64,000 nucleotides of DNA, taken from Euzebyella saccharophila (GTDB taxonomy: Bacteria > Bacteroidota > Bacteroidia > Flavobacteriales > Flavobacteriaceae). The DNA is taken from assembly GCF_014855495.1 (NCBI RefSeq), contig NZ_JACYFJ010000002.1:62001-126000 (forward strand), read 5' to 3'. How positions within the stretch are numbered: the stretch's first letter is position 1; each line of letters begins with the position of its first letter. A program made the translations under genes and the position numbers. The notes under the pieces were generated by a model. The model made no database searches. It saw nothing but the letters and a program-made list of their open reading frames with translations, and was not told the origin of the DNA. This document shows, piece after piece, positions 60,804 through 64,000 of this stretch.

Positions 60804-61676
60804 TTAACCTTGGGTAAGCTTTTCTAGGGTATAAATAATTAACTCTTCCACGCTTTTACCTGGTTTTTCACTGAATTGGCCCGTGGCTCTGTTCGCAAGA
60901 ATACAATTCATGGAAACGGCCTTATGCCCTAAAAGTTTGGAGAGTGCGTAAATACCGGAAGTTTCCATTTCCAAGTTGGTGATTTGTCTGCCCTCGTGGA
61001 CAAAGCTTCTTAATTTATCGTTTAGGGACGCGTCGCTCGTTTCCAAACGCAACTTTCTTCCCTGCGGACCATAAAACCCTATGTTGGTTACGGTAATACC
61101 TAATCGTATACGATTTGACAACAGTTTTTCTCCCAAATCTGCGTTATATGTAACCACATACGGACTTGATTTTTCAGCAGACCAATTGGCATGTTCCATA
61201 AAGGCTTTGGAAAATGCTTTGTCCAAGTGAGCTTCACCATCATAAAAATGCATGAGGCCATCGAAACCCATGGCCATTTCACTCATTAGAAAACTGTCCA
61301 CCTCAATATCTGGCTGAATGGCGCCGGAAGTACCAATTCTAGCTATTTCCAAGCTGGTTTTGTTCTCCTTTAAGATGCGCCTTTCAAAATCAATGTTCAC
61401 CAAGGCATCCAGCTCATTCAAAACAATATCGATATTGTCCGTACCAATTCCTGTGGAAATCACGGTCATTCGTTTTCCTTTAAAGCTTCCGGTATGGGTG
61501 TGAAATTCCCTTTTACCTTTTTTTACTTCAATGGTATCAAAATGTTTGGAAACGTCGGCAACACGATCCGGATCACCCACTGTAATAACGGTATGGGCAA
61601 TGTCTTGGGGGAGGAGATTAAGATGGTAAATGCTTTTATCTGCATTTAAAATAAGCTCCGAAGGGCTTAATTGCAT
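60804..61676 (-). CDS. Nucleoside phosphorylase (uridine phosphorylase-like)
   Basis: The 290-residue PNP/UDP-family enzyme shows TVGDPDRVADVSKHFD, ISTGIGTDNIDIVLNELDAL, RIGTSGAIQPDI and the purine/uridine-site motif NLEMETSGIYALSKLLG. It phosphorolyses a nucleoside to base plus ribose-1-phosphate. Uridine is the most likely substrate by similarity but this is not proven. It is 1 bp downstream of the DUF1835 gene on the same strand. Confidence 0.88.
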   Translation of the reverse strand: MQLSPSELILNADKSIYHLNLLPQDIAHTVITVGDPDRVADVSKHFDTIEVKKGKREFHTHTGSFKGKRMTVISTGIGTDNIDIVLNELDALVNIDFERRILKENKTSLEIARIGTSGAIQPDIEVDSFLMSEMAMGFDGLMHFYDGEAHLDKAFSKAFMEHANWSAEKSSPYVVTYNADLGEKLLSNRIRLGITVTNIGFYGPQGRKLRLETSDASLNDKLRSFVHEGRQITNLEMETSGIYALSKLLGHKAVSMNCILANRATGQFSEKPGKSVEELIIYTLEKLTQG

Positions 61677-61677
61677 A

Positions 61678-62610
61678 CTAAAGTTTTAAAATCCTTCTAG
61701 AATCGGTATTGTAGAGGTAATTGTATTTGAGCGCACCTCCCAGATATACATCCGTGTCCTGTATGCGGGCATAATAACTTGTTTGATTGTCCAGCACCTC
61801 TTTGCCCTTTTTGCTCAGTCTAACGGGGTTTAGAGCTGTGAATAGGGGTTTCATTCGAGTTAAGGCACGGTCATATTGTGAATTTCCAAAGCCTAAGAAG
61901 CCTTGGTTCTGCAAAATTTCCGAGATAAATTCCTTTTTGGATTTCGGCTTTTTGTTCGCCCCAATTTGGAGAATGTTGTTCTCCATGGCGTTCAAACCGT
62001 TCTTGATACTTGGAAAGCGCTGTAAATGCGTATGAAGGGCATCGGGCAGGTATTCAAATTGAAACTGGGAGAAATCGGAAAGGTTTTCCAAGCGAATGGG
62101 ATTATCACTGCAATACAATTGCCAAACATAATCCGCATACTCAATATCATCCTGTGTAAGTTCAATTTTATTATTGTAAAGTTCCAATAGCTTTTCATCG
62201 CCAAGCTCCCCTAAACCATAATATTTACCGGAATTGTCCTCTTTTCCGCTACAGACCAAATATACTTGGGCATATTTTCGGTTGGCCTTTAACCAACTTA
62301 ATACCGCAATCATGTTAATTTGACAAAAAAGATCGTACTCAAACCAGAGTACGATCTCATCTTGTTGTTTGTGGTTGCAAAGAGAACGGTATTCTTTTAA
62401 TGTTTTTTCAATGAACCAAGATTTTGAAACTTTGTAATTTTTATTTAGGAATTCAAAGCGGGTTTTCCAGAAGGATTCGCTTCCAACGTTGGTCAATGTC
62501 TTGCCTTCACACAGCATTTCACGCCATGTAATAATATCTCCTTTTAACTTTAAGGATTTTAGTTTTTCCGTAAAGCTATCTCCATTGGTGATGTGTAAAA
62601 GAGAACTCAT
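61678..62610 (-). CDS. DUF1835-domain protein
   Basis: The 310-residue protein has HITNGDSFTEKLKSLKLKGD at the start and DIITWREMLCEG, the two signatures of DUF1835, with VLWFEYDLFCQINMIAVLSW in the middle. No catalytic motif is identified and the role is unknown. It is probably co-transcribed with the nucleoside phosphorylase gene, 1 bp away. The cytoplasm is the likely site. Confidence 0.83.
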   Translation of the reverse strand: MSSLLHITNGDSFTEKLKSLKLKGDIITWREMLCEGKTLTNVGSESFWKTRFEFLNKNYKVSKSWFIEKTLKEYRSLCNHKQQDEIVLWFEYDLFCQINMIAVLSWLKANRKYAQVYLVCSGKEDNSGKYYGLGELGDEKLLELYNNKIELTQDDIEYADYVWQLYCSDNPIRLENLSDFSQFQFEYLPDALHTHLQRFPSIKNGLNAMENNILQIGANKKPKSKKEFISEILQNQGFLGFGNSQYDRALTRMKPLFTALNPVRLSKKGKEVLDNQTSYYARIQDTDVYLGGALKYNYLYNTDSRRILKL

Positions 62611-62730
62611 GAATTTTTGGTGGATTAGGGTTTGACGATTAAAAGTACTATTTAATCGAAAAAAACAAAAAATAATTAACAGAAATCACTAATCGCTGTC
62701 GTTTGTAACGTCAAAAATGAGGTAACGTAA

Positions 62731-63060
62731 TTAACCTCCTACGCGTTTAACAGAAAAACCTTTTTCTTTAAGGATTTCCATGATCTTATCGCGGTAATCT
62801 CCTTGAATAATGATTTGCTCATTCTTAAAACTACCGCCCACACTTAATCTGGTCTTTATTTCCTTGGCCAATTTCTTAAAGTCGCTATCGGCACCGTTGT
62901 ACCCTTCCAAAATGGTAATTGGTTTTCCCTTACGTTTTTCGTACTTACAGATAATGGGGTCATCTTGCAACCACACATCGCTTTTCTCCTGCGCTGTTGG
63001 TTCTTCTTCCGGCGGTTCGTGATCTGGAAAAAGGTTTTTTAATTGGTCTTTCAAATCCAT
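62731..63060 (-). CDS. SUI1/YciH-type translation initiation factor
   Basis: The 109-residue protein has a short acidic N-terminal region and a C-terminal eIF1/SUI1 fold: GKPITILEGYNGADSDFKKL, TRLSVGGSFKNEQIIIQGD and KIMEILKEKGF. Bacterial members may monitor start-codon choice; the physiological role is little known. It is 7 bp downstream of the 2OG-oxygenase gene on the same strand. Confidence 0.87.
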   Translation of the reverse strand: MDLKDQLKNLFPDHEPPEEEPTAQEKSDVWLQDDPIICKYEKRKGKPITILEGYNGADSDFKKLAKEIKTRLSVGGSFKNEQIIIQGDYRDKIMEILKEKGFSVKRVGG

Positions 63061-63067
63061 AAGAATA

Positions 63068-64000
63068 CTATCCTTTAATCAATCCCAATTCAATCAAGCG
63101 TTCGTGTAGAAATTCTCCAGCAGTGATATCCTCAAATTGTTTTGGGTTATCTTCATCAATACAATTGTCCAAGCAGTTTAACGGCATCTCACTAATGGGA
63201 TGCATAAAAAACGGAATGGAATATCGGGAAGTGCCCCAAAGCTCCTTGGGCGGGTTGACCACCTGGTGAATGGTGGATTTTAACTTGTTATTGGAAAGTC
63301 TAGATAACATATCGCCCACATTGATCATTAACTGGTCCGGCCTGGCAATGGCGTCTACCCATTCGCCTTCATGGTTTTGAACCTGTAGCCCTCTGCCATG
63401 AGCACCCATTAATAAAGTAATAAGGTTAATGTCGCCATGAGCGGCCGCTCTTACCGCATTTTTAGGTTCTGTGGTGATAGGTGGGTAATGTATGGGACGA
63501 AGAATAGAATTTCCATTTTTGATATACGAATCAAAATAGGTTTCTTCTAAATCCAAATGAAGCGCCAGTGCCCGTAAAACGTATTGGGCCGTTTTTTCCA
63601 ACATCTGGTAGGTTTCCTTCCCCACTTTATTGAATTCCGGTAATTCAGAGACCATCACATTGTCTGGATATTCTTCTTTTAGTTTCGGATTGTCCTCTAC
63701 ATACTGCCCAAAGTGCCAGAATTCCTTTAAATCCCCTTCTTTTCTACCTTTGGCGTGTTCCTTCCCAAAAGAGGTGTAGCCTCTTTGTCCGCCTATACCC
63801 TCAATTTCATATTTGTCCTTGGTTTCTTGCGGAAGGTCAAAAAATTTCTTGATTTCCGAATACAGGTTCTCAACCAACTCATCGGATAAAAAATGCCCGC
63901 TTAGGGCCACGAAACCTATATTTTCAAAAGCTGACCCTATTTCCTTGATAAACTTCTCTTTTCTCTCCGGATTTCCTGAAACAAAATCCTGTAAATCTAC
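63068..64000 (-). CDS. Isopenicillin N synthase-family 2-oxoglutarate/Fe(II) oxygenase, 5' end outside window
   Basis: The frame stays open to the right edge (VDLQDFVSGNPERKEKFIKE at the edge), so the start is beyond the window; about 311 codons are visible. The cupin-type core is present: His-x-Asp in AAHGDINLITLLMG, the second His in STIHQVVNPP and the 2OG-binding Arg-Ser in RYSIPFF. It probably hydroxylates a small molecule; the substrate is unknown. It precedes the SUI1-type gene by 7 bp. Confidence 0.87.
   Translation of the reverse strand, partial: VDLQDFVSGNPERKEKFIKEIGSAFENIGFVALSGHFLSDELVENLYSEIKKFFDLPQETKDKYEIEGIGGQRGYTSFGKEHAKGRKEGDLKEFWHFGQYVEDNPKLKEEYPDNVMVSELPEFNKVGKETYQMLEKTAQYVLRALALHLDLEETYFDSYIKNGNSILRPIHYPPITTEPKNAVRAAAHGDINLITLLMGAHGRGLQVQNHEGEWVDAIARPDQLMINVGDMLSRLSNNKLKSTIHQVVNPPKELWGTSRYSIPFFMHPISEMPLNCLDNCIDEDNPKQFEDITAGEFLHERLIELGLIKG

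Overview
The window reads as one chromosomal contig of a marine-type Flavobacteriaceae bacterium (Bacteroidota). The grounds are family-level: a fused E1 alpha/beta branched-chain ketoacid dehydrogenase, TlpA with a DUF4369-like front half, TPR regulators carrying their own HTH, DUF1835, an ACP phosphodiesterase of the DUF479 type, 4Fe-4S/FAD lactate-type oxidase fusions, very weak Shine-Dalgarno signals, TAnnTTTG-type -7 boxes and a low GC content. No rRNA, tRNA, CRISPR array or prophage was seen. The species cannot be named from the sequence alone.

Layout. 1-11.9 kb: a patatin fragment, envelope proteins (two OmpA-like, one degenerate), an M20 amidohydrolase, a UvrD-type helicase, a Crp-type regulator, a YrdC/Sua5-type protein, a GT2 glycosyltransferase, and holA beside an orphan HsdR-N-like nuclease domain. 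12-21 kb: branched-chain ketoacid dehydrogenase, an outer-membrane protein with a dead M1-peptidase front half, a LOG-family protein and uvrA. 21-24.2 kb: a DNA-repair block (TIGR03915 and TIGR03916-type genes with uvrA downstream) facing a LexA-like XRE/S24 repressor across a 166-bp region packed with TCCA/TGGA palindromes that cover both promoters; this looks like a local SOS-type control circuit. 24.2-43.4 kb: ordinary metabolism and envelope genes (ggt, acpH, glmM, sterol-desaturase family, lipid acyltransferase, rhomboid, surface lipoprotein, TlpA, FAD/FeS oxidase, LpxH-like phosphatase, aroC, DAACS transporter).

43.5-48.2 kb is accessory: an FRG-domain gene, then a TPR/HTH signalling protein divergent from a lipoprotein homologous to cholesterol-dependent cytolysins. 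The 306-bp space between the two holds four copies of a TTTGTCCATG-like box in two helically phased pairs. This toxin/regulator unit is one of the two most interesting points of the window.

50.4-56.6 kb, between mutS2 and ung, is a repeat-rich island. It holds eight REP palindromes in two orientations, a 5'-truncated REP-associated tyrosine transposase (RAYT), decayed RAYT 3' ends, long direct repeats flanking a glycoside-hydrolase-like gene, and three small cassettes. Each cassette is bracketed by an inward-facing REP pair and contains a 5'-truncated reading frame followed by an overlapping small gene. The cassettes resemble orphan polymorphic-toxin tip/immunity modules, but that reading is inference. 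56.6-64 kb returns to housekeeping: ung, ppk1, a nucleoside phosphorylase, DUF1835, a SUI1-type factor and a 2OG-Fe(II) oxygenase cut by the window end.
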